DNA of 64,000 nt. Origin: Atopsyche davidsoni (lineage: Eukaryota; Arthropoda; Insecta; Trichoptera; Hydrobiosidae). The notes below the pieces were generated by a model that worked only from the letters and a program-made list of their open reading frames with translations, had not been told where the DNA came from and searched no databases. Position numbers and translations under genes: made by a program. The DNA lies in assembly GCA_022113835.1 (NCBI GenBank), contig JAILWY010000002.1:2830501-2894500 (forward strand), read 5' to 3'. Shown here piece by piece: positions 1 to 11,900 of the stretch; the first letter of the stretch is position 1; the number at the start of each line of letters is the position of its first letter.

Positions 1-1324
1 ACAATTACGGAATATAAAAAATATACTATGAAAACTTAATGATATTAACGCACGTGATGTCATGCTTTACTTTAAAATAGTATTTTTATAGTCGTATATC
101 GATATTGGTTGCTATGCAGCGTTTCTCGCCAAGGGCTCTCATGCTTTCTGAGAGCTTCATGGGTTATAATTTAAAAAATTATAAACAAATTAAAAATTGA
201 TTTAATGGGAAATTTAAAAAATATATAGTATGTGATATTAAGATTAATATAAATACTTGAATATACGAGTTACAGGTGATGCCAGCATTGTTTCTTCAGT
301 TCTGCATGAGCGCAGCTTTGGGATAAGCACCTTACCTTTATTTCTATTGTGCATTATTTACTTTCGCTCGGGCTAAGTCCTGGACAATGTTACGTCCAGT
401 CTTTCCAATTAACCACAACAATGTTAAATCATGTGAACATTGCAAGCACTTCTGCCCGAAGCTATACCTACCTAATAAAACAGGTATAAGATCCACGATG
501 GATGTTTTATATAATAAATTAAACATTTAAATTTATTCAGATATCCCAATAAATTTGGTTAGACTATGCAATAAAAATTAAAAAATATTACTGAGTTTAA
601 TACATAAAAAATATTATTTTAATAAGTACCTACCCACCTATTTTGTTTTATTCTCCTCTAAAAAAATTTCATATAAAACCGGCAATCTTATGAAAAATAA
701 TATATCACATACTCATAAATCATTTATCACAGTGATTAAATGAATAATTAATAACTCGTTGAGTTGCAAAAGCCGCTCTGCTTTAAATACATTATATACA
801 GAGCGGGATATATAACGTAAGCAATAATTAAAATATGATTTGTTTTTGCGTTAAGAACTTTATTAGCATACATTAATCACTAAAATATACAGGGTGATTC
901 CAAGCGTGTAAAAAAATCCAAGGTGGTATTTTTATGACTAAATATAGTATGACTACACACCCATTGATTTTGTGGTTAATCTAAATTAAAATGAACACCA
1001 TTGTGAATAGTATCGTGACGTCACAGTGTGATAACGCATAGCACAGATTTTTATTAGAATTTAAAAATGTGTTTTTATTTCAATAAAAAAAAATGACATG
1101 TCAATAGGTATGTAACAAGTAAAACTATTTGTATAGAAATAACTGTGGAGCTCTCTGACTGCCTTATGCAGAGTCGTTTACCAAGCCTGGTCTAGTTTAA
1201 GTCTTCGGGTGCTTTACGACTTGGCGAGCCGTGAAAATACTGTGATATCAATAAACTATACAATACATTTAGTAAACGATTTAAAATACGACCGTAAAGT
1301 CGTTTGGTTAGCTCATATCCTATC
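1..1324. other. Gene-poor AT-rich flank
   Basis: No gene is supported here. The stretch is AT-rich with scattered stops in all frames. Its right part (about 1150-1324) is less AT-rich and probably holds the 3' UTR of the ionotropic receptor on the minus strand. A 60-codon minus-strand open stretch at 344-526 has no recognisable domain and I do not call it a gene. A phrase beginning ACAGGGTGATTCC near 890 resembles DNA-transposon ends, but no partner end was found. Confidence 0.5.
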
Positions 1325-3199
1325 CTAGTTAGTAAAGGGGAAGTGGACATGGTTGTCATCGTCTTCATGGTCATCATCTTGTCTGGGAGGGCAGATGTAC
1401 TTTTGGGTTTTTCTGGTGACAGTCCAGTAGTGATAAACTACTTCAATAATAAACACCACGATCGATATCCCATAAAACACTGCCATGAGTATATACACGT
1501 TAAGCATAGACTCAACGGATATTGTCATCGTTTCCGGAATTTGATTGTACCCCACTTCTTTCCTGACGAAATTTTTATTAAAATATTCAATCAACCCAGC
1601 GGAGTGCAAGTACGACGCTTGTTTTTTCACATACAAAGATAACCAATCGGAATAACTAGAATAAAAATACAAGGGATACGATTTTACTTTTTCAGGTAAA
1701 TAATAATACGAAACGTTTAAATTGCCTTTCAGTAAGAGAAGTGAATGTCTGTAATCGCACAGAACTGCGATGTGATCTCCGCGTTTTATCAAATTGTCTA
1801 CGTGTTGGAAAAATGATAACCCATTCGATGCCTCCCGCTTAGATCTCTTACTCTTGAAGCGGGAATGGTCCAACGAGGCAGTTTCAGCGTATTCCAAGGA
1901 AAACACCATCACCGGAACATCAGATTTCCACACGTCGGCCTGCGTCTCGAACCTCTTAACCGGGCGATACAAAAGACCGTCCAATAGCTTAAAATAGTAG
2001 CACATTATCAAAACGGACGAAGACAGGGTCCAGAAGAAAAAGAATATTCGCGCAATCGGGATCCTGGGCTGGCTGGGGACGGACACCGAAAGGAAGATGG
2101 ACCACGCCAGGAGGCCGACTCTGGGCACATCGAAACGCTTTCCGAAAAAAAATTCGAGCAGAATTATCAAAACTGCGGTCGCGAATGCCGCCAGAGTTGC
2201 TTTGATGAAAAAATTTCGATTTGCCGTTTCACCCGATGGGTTCACAATCAGCCAAACGATATCCTCAGTGCCTAAATATATCAGAGTGTCTGTTGCTACT
2301 TGGTTGACTTGATCCGCTCTGTAAAGAACGTTCGACATCCAATCCAGATCTATATAATAAAACCTGCTGTATTTTATCACATTAAACTCTCGGTATATTG
2401 CTTTTTTTCTGTCTATACTCATGGCGTTTACCAGCACGGTGAAATTCTTTTTGGATAATACAGTAGATAGTATCTTGTAGACGGGTTGGAATTTTTTGGT
2501 ATAATCTCTGTAGTCCCGTTGGCTCATGGTGGCGACGAAGCTGAAATAAAAAGTCACCCCCACGATGCATCGCTCGTCGCTTTTCGTGGGTTCATCGGCG
2601 GTGTTTAATTTCTGCACCGTCGTTGTGTTGTTGGCAAATATCAGTAAAAACCTCTCGATGTTTTTTATTATACCGCACTTGGGATCGTTCATGTCTCTAG
2701 ATATGTATACAGTCTTTCCGTTGATCATTAGAAGGGCTCTATTTGGTTCATCCTGCAGAAGAATATCGGCCTCATTTCTGTAAGACACGATCAATATGAA
2801 TCGTTTTTCATACTTCAGAATGTGCGGCAGGACCAGTGTTTTCGGCAGTGGATTTATAATAATGATAATATCAGAAAAATGCAATTCTTCTGTGACGAAG
2901 TTCGAGCTGAATAGGAAGTCTTTGAACTCCTTGTAGCGATAGTTGTATATCGGCTTGTCAGTTTCGACTTTGAGGTCTATCGTGAGCATGGGGTTTTCAT
3001 TTCCGCTCTCTATCCCGACGTCTTGGTTTGCAATTCGGACCACCATTAATCTCTTAGCGAAAGAGTATTTTTCTAATAAAACTTTTAGAAAATACTCAAG
3101 GTTTTTAACCGCGACTGAGTATGATTTGGGCTTTCCTTCGGTCAAGATTATTAACACTGAAACTCCAATTCCCAATACAATTATCGGTTTCAGCTTCAT
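1325..3199 (-). CDS. Divergent ionotropic receptor (IR), intronless
   Basis: One uninterrupted 624-codon frame encodes a probable ionotropic receptor, the insect chemosensory relative of ionotropic glutamate receptors, which would act as a cation channel in sensory dendrites. Residues 1-22 form a signal peptide. A long divergent N-terminal domain follows. The channel core has a hydrophobic segment M1 at about 330-352, a pore-loop-like stretch at 357-375 with a SVPSQPR motif, a second hydrophobic segment at 384-406, an S2-like lobe, and a final segment M4 at about 566-592. The length (624 aa) suits the family. The cytoplasmic tail ends in an unusual Asp/His-rich run (about 608-618). Divergent insect IRs are often single-exon. 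I cannot assign a subfamily or ligand, and the usual glutamate-contacting residues are not obvious. The start is the first ATG of the frame and is followed directly by the signal peptide. Confidence 0.85.
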   Translation of the reverse strand: MKLKPIIVLGIGVSVLIILTEGKPKSYSVAVKNLEYFLKVLLEKYSFAKRLMVVRIANQDVGIESGNENPMLTIDLKVETDKPIYNYRYKEFKDFLFSSNFVTEELHFSDIIIIINPLPKTLVLPHILKYEKRFILIVSYRNEADILLQDEPNRALLMINGKTVYISRDMNDPKCGIIKNIERFLLIFANNTTTVQKLNTADEPTKSDERCIVGVTFYFSFVATMSQRDYRDYTKKFQPVYKILSTVLSKKNFTVLVNAMSIDRKKAIYREFNVIKYSRFYYIDLDWMSNVLYRADQVNQVATDTLIYLGTEDIVWLIVNPSGETANRNFFIKATLAAFATAVLIILLEFFFGKRFDVPRVGLLAWSIFLSVSVPSQPRIPIARIFFFFWTLSSSVLIMCYYFKLLDGLLYRPVKRFETQADVWKSDVPVMVFSLEYAETASLDHSRFKSKRSKREASNGLSFFQHVDNLIKRGDHIAVLCDYRHSLLLLKGNLNVSYYYLPEKVKSYPLYFYSSYSDWLSLYVKKQASYLHSAGLIEYFNKNFVRKEVGYNQIPETMTISVESMLNVYILMAVFYGISIVVFIIEVVYHYWTVTRKTQKYICPPRQDDDHEDDDNHVHFPFTN

Positions 3200-3272
3200 T
3201 CCGCTTATTTTTTTTAACTATTTTTCAGTTGCTGGGCTTTAAGGTAGTGGACTTTTTCATGGGATGTTTAGA

Positions 3273-3280
3273 TTTATATA
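3273..3280 (-). promoter_or_regulatory. Candidate TATA box for the ionotropic receptor
   Basis: On the minus strand TATATAAA lies about 75 nt upstream of the receptor ATG. That leaves room for a start site about 30 nt downstream and a short 5' UTR. In sequence this AT-rich such a match can arise by chance, so it is only a candidate. Confidence 0.3.
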
Positions 3281-3507
3281 ACTTCAATACAAATTATCCA
3301 CAACCAAACATTATTTCATATCACATTCTAACAATACCAAATGGCTCCGTTTCAACTCAAACGATCTGCCATCATAATTATATTGCAGGCAACATAATAC
3401 GTTTAGCATTTTTTATTGTAATTTAAAATCTAAGCAATGTTGCAGTGAACTATTTTAATATAAGCAACCGCTGTCTTGGATATTGAGCCGCGTTTTTCTA
3501 CTATAAT

Positions 3508-3548
3508 GTTCCGACGGGAATTTACGGGAATCGTCGATCCGTCGGAAC
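3508..3548. repeat. GC-rich 10-bp inverted repeat
   Basis: GTTCCGACGG at 3508-3517 is matched by its exact reverse complement at 3539-3548. The pair forms a GC-rich hairpin inside very AT-rich DNA. It may be part of a small non-autonomous transposon or a structured element. Nothing coding overlaps it. Confidence 0.5.
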
Positions 3549-3794
3549 AACAACTCTGAACCAAATATTTATAAATATATGAACACATTAATATAAATAT
3601 TTATACTATGAAATATAGGTTTATTATAAGGAAACGTAGTTTATTATGAAATATTTGAGAAGCTTTATAGCAAAACCTTGGTGGTGTAAAATTTTATTAC
3701 TATGTCTTCTATCGAGTCATCATAATAAAACCACCTGTGATATGTCTCACGAGCTTAGCTACCTACAATAATTGTGGGTGGTTTATGTGAACAT

Positions 3795-3896
3795 ATAAGC
3801 TGCCTAGACACGCTGCAACACAATCGACCGGTGATTACTTTTGCATTACTTATATAACTACCGTCGGCAATAATGTAATGTGTCTAGGCAGGTTAT
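3795..3896. mobile_element. MITE-like element, about 102 bp, with terminal inverted repeats
   Basis: The left end ATAAGCTGCCTAGACAC (3795-3811) is the reverse complement of the right end at 3880-3896 apart from one base. No coding capacity lies between. Short length plus near-perfect ends is the usual build of a miniature inverted-repeat transposable element. No family could be assigned and no clear target-site duplication was recognised. A second, weaker pair of arms (AAACCACC at 3728-3735, GGTGGTTT at 3777-3784) lies just upstream. Confidence 0.55.
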
Positions 3897-4033
3897 CTAA
3901 GAATTAAATTAAATTTATTATTAAGAATTAACCTCACCTGCTTGAAGATGCCAATCTGGCAAGTTGGCGAAACTACAAAAATAAAAAGTGGGAAACAACA
4001 CTGAATATTATTTTTAATAAAAAAAATATTATT

Positions 4034-4240
4034 GTGTATTCAGAAACTGTCACACAATCTCGAATTACTCTTGGTAATGGAGAGGTCTGCGGGAACATTT
4101 ACGCCACAAAAAAGGTAATTTGTTTTGCAGATGTTTCGTCACGGATGAGCTTCCACAAAGGCGGCTCAGAATCCAATATACACAAACTCAATGGACCCAT
4201 TATTAACATTATATTGAAATATAAAAGATACTTGCGTTAA
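4034..4240 (+). pseudogene. Possible BED-type zinc finger relic of a hAT transposon
   Basis: A short plus-strand frame contains a stretch reading MSFHKGGSESNIHKLNG. This resembles the second half of BED zinc fingers (pattern KGGSTSNLxxHL) in hAT transposases and ZBED proteins. The histidines after the Ser-Asn-hydrophobic core are only partly kept and the expected Cys pair is not clean, so if it is a BED finger it is decayed. No transposase follows in frame. It may or may not belong with the hAT element 1.5 kb downstream. Low confidence. Confidence 0.3.
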
Positions 4241-5680
4241 CTTAATACTCTTCCTACATTCACTAAGATATTGCGGTCGCCTTAGATAATCATTGATGGG
4301 ACGATTGTTGATACTCTTCGAAGAAAAAAATAATCGACTTTTGAAGCCCATGCAAGATGTTTCTACCTATGGTGATTATTTATATAATATTATAATATTT
4401 TCCCATGCAGTTTTATTGTACATACAATACGCTTTTAAGTATTCGATTCCTTGAAATGTATTAATAAATAATATATTAGTTATGTATGATTCATATAAAC
4501 TCAACGATTCAGGTACATTCTCTTCTTCTTCATCAAGTGCCTTGAGCATATATTCATGCTGAGCCATTATTCATGGTTTTCTAATGGGAAAAAAGTGTTC
4601 TTCTACACCGCCGTTTTATATTACTGCTGCACAATAGCATGATTATGCTATCATTTCCTTAGAAAGCTTTGGCGTTTAGATCTGATACACCTTCTACAGC
4701 AAGCTACAGAAGCAATATCACCTCGACAAGGTACTTCCAGAGCACATCCCTCACAAGTCCACTACTCCATTACCGATCCTTTATACACCCTCAGGGTACA
4801 GAACATGCAGCCATGCACAAGCAACAGAATGGGGAGAGCGGGGAAAATTAATAAAAATATTTATATATACGCACAATATATTGTTGTGTTCGTTTTGGCT
4901 AAAAATAATATTTGTTACAAACGCAATACACAGGCTTGCGCTTTTGGCGAAGCCGCGGCACGCTGCTTGTTCACTTTTGAAAATTCAAAGCGATGTACTT
5001 GTGAACGTTTCTGTCGATAAAATGTAAATAATACTGAATGTATAAAACCAAGAAAAATCCACCGCCATTAAGCGATGAAAATGCTCCCAATAGTATTTTA
5101 TAATTTTTTGTCATGGCGCTCTAGTAATGCCGCATGATTTTTTACTATACTTTAAATAATTATATCAATTTTTGAATTTTCCGTATAATTTAATTTAATA
5201 TAATAAAATCACGCTGAATATTTTTTAATAGTTAGAGGCTCTAAACAAATTTTATATCTACCCTAATCTGCCTTGCGCTGAGTTGGGAGGAGCTTCCCCC
5301 CTCGGGCGCCGCCATTGGCCGGATAGTCTTTCAATTATTTATTATTCAATCTGGAATTAGATACAATGCGTCTGCCTACTTAACAAAGCAGATGTTTACG
5401 TTTGCCTTATCGGCTGCACTCATCTCGGCCTGGCGTAATGGACACCGCCGAGGGGGCAGCCGAGCGAACTCGCCCGTGAAACGACGGCATTCGCAGCTAT
5501 TTTATTATTAATTGCTTATGGTGTAATTCAATATCTATGTAAAGAAGACGCACCCCGCGTTCTCACCGCTGGTTTTTTTTTTTTTAATCAAAATTTGCAA
5601 CCGATGCCAAAATATACATCCAGGAGTACTGGCGCTATGTTTCCTTCTAAAGAAAAGCTCCACTTTGCTTTCGTTTAAAA
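4241..5680. other. Intergenic stretch with unassigned short ORFs and a GC-rich patch
   Basis: No gene is confirmed. A 63-codon minus-strand ORF (4376-4567) with an acidic stretch of four consecutive Glu, and plus-strand ORFs between 4669 and 5020 with Ser/Thr-rich or Gln-rich composition, match nothing I recognise. They could be decayed transposon exons. Around 5270-5510 the DNA becomes unusually GC-rich for this region, with an inverted CCAAT motif, but it has no long ORF. Confidence 0.4.
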
Positions 5681-5740
5681 CAGAGGTCTCCAAACTTCTT
5701 GTCGAGTTTTCCTGTTTTTCTAATATTGAATTTGTACATT

Positions 5741-5791
5741 TGTCCGTTATATCCGAAATCCGTTAGGCAGGGGTCCGTTATATCGAGGTTT
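5741..5791 (-). repeat. pogo/Tigger-type terminal sequence (copy 1)
   Basis: Read on the minus strand, this has AACCTCGATATAACGGACCC followed by a second ATAACGGAC-type block. It resembles the ends of pogo/Tigger DNA transposons (CAGTAAAACCTCG...). Related copies occur at 29971-30011 and 31310-31365. Here the outermost bases are lost and the piece is embedded in the hAT element. Confidence 0.5.
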
Positions 5792-5829
5792 AAAAATAAA
5801 AACACACAAAATGCAAATATAGTAACATT

Positions 5830-6242
5830 CGCTAAAAAAATCAATAGTTTTAATGGGAGGGATGGGTCTAATGCTTTTATAGCAAATTTTCAATATTTGG
5901 CTTCAAATAAGTCAGATTTAACTTTAAATCTCCTCGCCCAGTGATTTCCAATCTATTTCTTTTTTTTTTAAGAAGAATGGCAACCGCACTAAAACCCTTT
6001 TTCACGAAGTACGAAGATGGAAAAGCTATCAAAAACCTTCTTGCAGGTATGTCTCTCTGAAGCCAAAATTGCTGACATCCCTTTCTAAACTGCACCTTCA
6101 GTTCTTCATTAGTGCTTATTCCGATCAATATTTCTTGTAGTATGACTTCCGATCTTTCAATATCACCGTATGGATTGATAATCCACTGTGGTATTTTGGT
6201 GATGACCTGCTTAAATGGAATTCCACTCTCGTAGACCCTCAT
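5830..6242 (-). pseudogene. C-terminal fragment of a hAT (ZBED5/SCAND3-like) transposase, broken
   Basis: The frame from 6242 to 5877 encodes about 121 residues with the hallmark hAT C-terminal dimerisation region, including FPSSYFVKKGFSAV and RNRLEITGRGDLKLNL. This is close to the domesticated or transposon-encoded ZBED5/SCAND3/FAM200 group. The catalytic N-terminal part is missing. After NIENLL the expected tail (H..HPSH) is still legible but carries in-frame stops. The copy is therefore inactive and could only have moved using another copy's transposase. Confidence 0.75.
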
Positions 6243-6326
6243 TTATAGTTCATGGACCCCCAATTTAATTTTTTGCTGTCATCGACCCCTTGCAGGGCAG
6301 AATCTTGACCACTTTGGAAACCTATG

Positions 6327-8867
6327 TTTTAAAACCACACATTTGTAAGGAAAGGGTTACATAATAATGCCATTGGGCAGCAGCAGTATAAAACTACGGT
6401 GTAGAAGGACCTGGAGACCCAATACACTATTTTACCCTTAGAAAACCATGAAAACTGGCTCGGCCTGAGTATATGCTCAGTGAAATGGTCGCCACTTGAT
6501 GAAAAAGAAAACCACACAGGACTGGCTTGCCTGGTATCTTTCAGAAGAAAAAAATAAAAATTGAATACAATTTTTAATTATTACAGATTTGCAACATCAA
6601 TCCTTAGATAGGTCAACAATTCTGTTTTTTTTTTCTGTTTTGTTTCAATTTTTTTTAATAAATCAATCCAATTTTTTTTTTTCAGCATGATACTAATATA
6701 GAAGAAAAGCTTGTCTTTAAAAAAAATAACAAAACAGTTATAATTATTGATAAACTTACTAATTAATTATTTCCTCTTCGTAAATCATCATTTATGTTAA
6801 AGCAAGGTTGAAGTCAAGTTTACAAAAGAATATTAATATATTATCCATCACGATTTTGGAGGAAACTTATTGAAAGGATGTGGGATTCAAAAGAAACAAT
6901 GGTATTATTTATAAAATTTATTAAAAAAAAAAACAGTTGAAAATTAGCTAGTAAATAAATAATAATATAAAAATAACAAAAACACCAAAGGGTTAAAACA
7001 AAAACAATATCACCTATAATTTCTCACATTGCAAATAGGTACTGATGGACTGGTAACTTCAATTTTATAAACAATGGCTATAAATAAGAATAAAACATAA
7101 AGCGACAAAAATTAATTTACATACATGTACAGACTAAATAAAATTGGACATTTTTTGCTAACTACAAATAAAAACAATTACATTCCACCTGCATGTAATT
7201 ATAAAACTTTAAATACTGCCATACTGTAGGAAAACTGGCCCGAGGGGGATATTTTGAGCCAAAACTAGATACCTCCGGGATTATGCACGAAAAACTGGTT
7301 TCATTTGTAATACTACACATTTGAACAACAAATATGAATAGCTAAATAGTTAGATTATAATAATACCTACTTCCAGCATATAAAAGTACAACAGAATTTA
7401 TATTACTTATTATTTATCGAATTTAAAGAGTTATACTATCATATATTAATTTTGGGCCACGGTATCCTTCCTTCGCCCAAAGTCATATATTTAGCAGTAT
7501 GTATTTTGTTAATATGTTATACATAACATATTAACACCCAACTTGTATATTGAACACACCATACACAACCTAGCCTAACCCAAATACTTTATCACAAATA
7601 CAAAAGCCCTATGACTAATCTGGCGGTACAAAAATCTATCAAAACTTTTTACACTAAAATGTAATAAGAATGAAAAATACTATTGGATAAGTGAGCTAGC
7701 TCTAAATAGAAATTAACCACATCATGCATGAGTCATTTCTAATTAGAAAAAAGCATTGACAAATAATTGTGATACTTCAATATCTAAATGACGTTTGATA
7801 AAAAAAACTGACCAACACGAATGCCGTTTATCATCAATATCTAAGTAAATATCACTTGGAGTAACATAAAAAGATACGCAGTCGGCTTGCAAGTCACGTC
7901 TATTCTAATATAAAATAAAACAAACACTTTATAAGCTTTATATTTGGTGTAGCAATACTCATAGTATTGTTCAAAAAAGAGATTGTCAATAAATTGTGAT
8001 CTACTGATATTAAGAAATTAAGTTTTGCGATATATAATTAATTATAATACTATGAAGATACAATATTGATGATCAACAACATGTTGAAATTACATCAATT
8101 TTTTTACAGCTAGTTTTATTTTTTCCGTTTGGACAGACATACATTTATACTACATAATATTTTTAAAATAATTCATTGCTGTTTTGACCGAATCGGCAAT
8201 GATCGCAATTGTGATCGTTAACAGTTTGGGCAATCGAAGTTTAAAGGGACGCCAGTTTAACAGATACTGAGTTGGAGGATATTCTCAGGTCTCTAAAGTA
8301 GCATTTAAATTAAATTGACACCAAAAAAACTCAACGAAAGCCACACTCGTCCCAGACAAAGACCAAAACAGTGGATAGAAGCGATAATCAATTTTAAAAT
8401 AATAATAATTGCTCTTTGCAGCAAGCCGCAAAATTTTTCCCTCAGCATTAAAAAATAAAGTAATAACACAAATACTACAACCATAATACAAAACGTCAAC
8501 TTGTTTCAGATGTATCTAAAGATTTTTATCTTACACGATAATCATAATCTTCACTATATTATGAAAAATCTGTTTATCTATCAATCATCTTGAATGTGAA
8601 TGACAACTACAACCAGGATTGATAGACATGACATAGTTTTTTTTTCACCTCCACGTATTACTGGTAAGTGTTAAATATAGAGATAAACACATAAATATAT
8701 TTAAAGTCTATAAAAATTATTGACTGAAGTTTTTTTTGTAGGCTATTGTGTCTAATGCCAAAAATATAAGTGCTTGTTATGATAATTTTGATAATCCAAA
8801 TCTCTTCTGGTTGGTTACAAATAGAATGAAAATAAAATATTATATTTTTATATAAATTAACAAGCAT
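6327..8867. other. AT-rich intergenic region
   Basis: No gene is supported. The region is AT-rich with homopolymer runs. A near-perfect palindrome GTTAATATGTTAT-AC-ATAACATATTAAC lies at 7508-7535. Short minus-strand ORFs at 8285-8499 and 8658-8867 have low-complexity hydrophobic translations and no family signature, and I treat them as noise. Confidence 0.5.
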
Positions 8868-8873
8868 TTTATT
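8868..8873 (-). terminator. Polyadenylation signal of the acyl-CoA synthetase
   Basis: AATAAA on the minus strand lies 53 nt past the stop codon of the acyl-CoA synthetase. The spacing suits the 3' end of that transcript. The exact cleavage site cannot be read from sequence. Confidence 0.45.
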
Positions 8874-8925
8874 AAGAGGTGAAATAATAAGATTTTATAA
8901 TAATAAACACAGAACGAAAACTGTT

Positions 8926-11900
8926 TTACAGTTTTGATTTGGGTGACTGGAGAAGCAACTCCTTGAGTTCTCTTCTGAGGATTTTCCCCGTTGGGTTCTT
9001 GGGGATCTCTTCAATGAATCTCACTCCACCGTGTAACCGTTTGTGATGAGAAACACTCTTGGCCACAAAGTCTACCAGTTCCTTCTCCGTGGTCTTGACG
9101 TTGGTTTGAAGGACCACAAAAGCGACAGGTAACTCTCCGGCTAACTCGTCCGGAAGACCCACCACTCCGACCTCCTTGACACCAGGATGCTGCAACAGCA
9201 AGGCTTCCAACTCTGCAGGTGGTACCTAGGTATATTCAAAAACCATATTTATTATATATATCCATCCATATTAATGCGCAATTTTCAATGATGTTTCCCA
9301 CACGGCCTCTTCTACACATGTAACAATTTTTAGTGATGATTTATGGCTGGAATTGGTAAGATAATGAAAAAACCAGCATTACTAGTTACGAACCTGGAAT
9401 CCTTTGTACTTGATGAGTTCCTTTAATCTATCGACAATGTAGAAATATTTATCTTCGTCATAGTATCCAATGTCCCCAGTGTGTAGCCAGCCGTCGGAGT
9501 CATATATCTTTTCTGTTGAAGCTGCATCACCAACGTATCCCAGCATCATCAGAGCTCCTTTAAAACAGATCTCTCCTTTCTGGTTTGGGGGTAGATTTTT
9601 TCCAGTCTCCAAGTCAACAACCTTGAAAATAGAAAAAATTGCTTAATGACCTGTGAACAATTGGGACTAATGGTGAAATTATGATAAATGATTTGTATGA
9701 GGATTCATTATCTTCTGAAATAACATTGTTTGTCAGCACTTTAGGTATTTGCCATGTTAAGTTGCAACAAAATAACTTTTTAACCTGATCATGATAGTGC
9801 CTACAATAGAATTATTGCTTGTCTTTAATACAAGTGCAGAATATATATTAATTCAATGGAATATGACATCATTATATTAAGACTTCTGTAGACCATATGA
9901 TTGAATAACGAAAATAAATTTTTCAAACATTATAAATTGACTCGCATTGTAATGAATCATTCATAATATAGATATTATACAGAATCACTGATTAGTCAGG
10001 ACTTATGCAAATATACAAACCTTGGCAAGAGTCCCAGGTACCACCTGCCCACAAGATCCGTACTTGAGTATTTCTTTTTGTCCATTGTGCAGTACAGCGA
10101 GTGTGGTTTCCGTCATTCCATACCCTTGCTTGATGTTTTTAACTCCTATTCTTTGGGTCACTGCTATTTGAGACTCTTTAGATAGTGGTGCTGCTCCACA
10201 CCAGATCTCCTTCAGACTCGAAAGGTCAAACTTATCAACCAGCGGATGCTTGGCGAGGAACACCATAAGCGGAGGCACTAACAGGGTAATCGTTACCTGC
10301 AACAAGTCGTCACTTATTATTATTTGCTGATTTAAAAATATTAATATATAATAAGGTTGAGACTTTGAATTCTATGATATTCCATGTAATGATGGGAAAA
10401 TCGTTTGGCAATTAAATTATTATTATGGAATACTACTAACCTTGTGGTCTTGAATAGCCCGTAAGAAAGGTTCTTCTTCAAATCGCACCATAAACACAGA
10501 GCGCATTTGGAGACCAATTAACAGCAGATGACTAACAAACCCATATGCATGGAACCATGGAATAATTGACAGGAGACAGTTAGATGAATCCAGTAAATCT
10601 TTCATTAAATCACTGAAGGGAAAAAAATAACTTTTAAGCAACTTGTAAAATGTTAAAGGTGAAAGGTTAGAAAAAAATACTTTATGGAAATATGAATGAG
10701 AAAAAACTTTTGTAATTGTTTATTCACATGTAATTGTATAAGTTCTCGTCTAAGTACAAGACTACAGTGGGGAAAAATATTATGTTATCAAACATTATGT
10801 TTCAATCCCATATGTGTCCTGTATAAATTTTTTTCATGTGTGAATACTTAAAAATTATATTTGTTGTAAATAAGTTATGCCTAATAAATACATTTTTCCA
10901 AATGTCTTGAATACATCATAAAATGCCATTATCAGGTAAATATTTTAAAAGCTATAAGCAATATTTTTTTTTTACTAAAGCTTACTTTATATGACCGCAG
11001 CAAATTGTGAAGTTGTGATTCGACAGTGCAACGCCTTTTGGAAGACCAGTAGTACCAGAAGAACATAAAATAACCAGAGGGTCTTTCATGATGTTTACTT
11101 CAGTTGTCTTGAATGATTCGATGTCCACATGGTCTTTTACTAAATCACTGTAAAATACAACGCTAGGATCTGGCTTCTCGTCTCCATAGGAAATGACTGT
11201 CTTCACGGAAGATACTTTATCTAGTACATCGATCAGATTGTATATGGTGAATGGAGAACAGAATACCACCTTAGGTTTGGAAATGTTCATGGTATGAATA
11301 AGTTCATCTGAAATAAGAGAATTCACACCATTTAGTGTACGGTGATAAAAATATCTGGTAGTATTGATCACAGGTGTAGATAAAAATTTTCAGAATAATT
11401 TTTTTTTATATTCAACCATCCCTTTAATATTTTGAAAGCCAAAAGAATTTATCAAAGAAATAAAATCGTTTCTTTATTTTATAACAATAGTAAGAAAATA
11501 AAAAATACCAATATATTTAATTTAAAAACTTTTGGCTTTCAAAATATTATTAAAGATATACTTGAATAAACAAAAATTACCCTCTCCAACAATAATAATC
11601 AGTCTCCATTTTTTGATACCATGAATTAAAAAAAATATACATAGTAATTATTGTAATAAAAAACTTATTTTATACTAGCTAATTATAAATTTTAAAAAAA
11701 AACATTTTGTATTGATCAAGTTAATAAATATTGTTATAAAAATAATAAAAAGCTTCGAAATTTTCTGTCAAATTACGATTAGGCAAAGGTCATCATAGAT
11801 TTAAAAAAAAAAAAATTAAATACACGAAGCGAACATTGACACTAAAAAACCTAACAAAACCGGTTATAATAAATTTTAAGATTAAAAAAAAACAATGAAT

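Larger units (their letters stand above)
5681..6326 (-). mobile_element. Internally deleted hAT element with TIRs and an 8-bp target-site duplication
   Basis: The ends CAGAGGTCTCCAAACTT (5681-5697) and, on the other strand, CATAGGTTTCCAAAGTG form terminal inverted repeats of hAT type. They are flanked by near-identical 8-mers GTTTAAAA (5673-5680) and TTTTAAAA (6327-6334). An 8-bp duplication is diagnostic for hAT. At about 646 bp the element is far shorter than an autonomous copy and keeps only the 3' end of the transposase gene. A pogo-type terminal sequence lies inside it at about 5740-5791. Confidence 0.75.

Noticed and set aside
344..526. Minus-strand ORF with a protein-like end (LIGKTGRNIVQDLARAK)
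   Set aside because: Only about 60 codons, no recognised family, and no linked exon seen. Not enough to call a gene.
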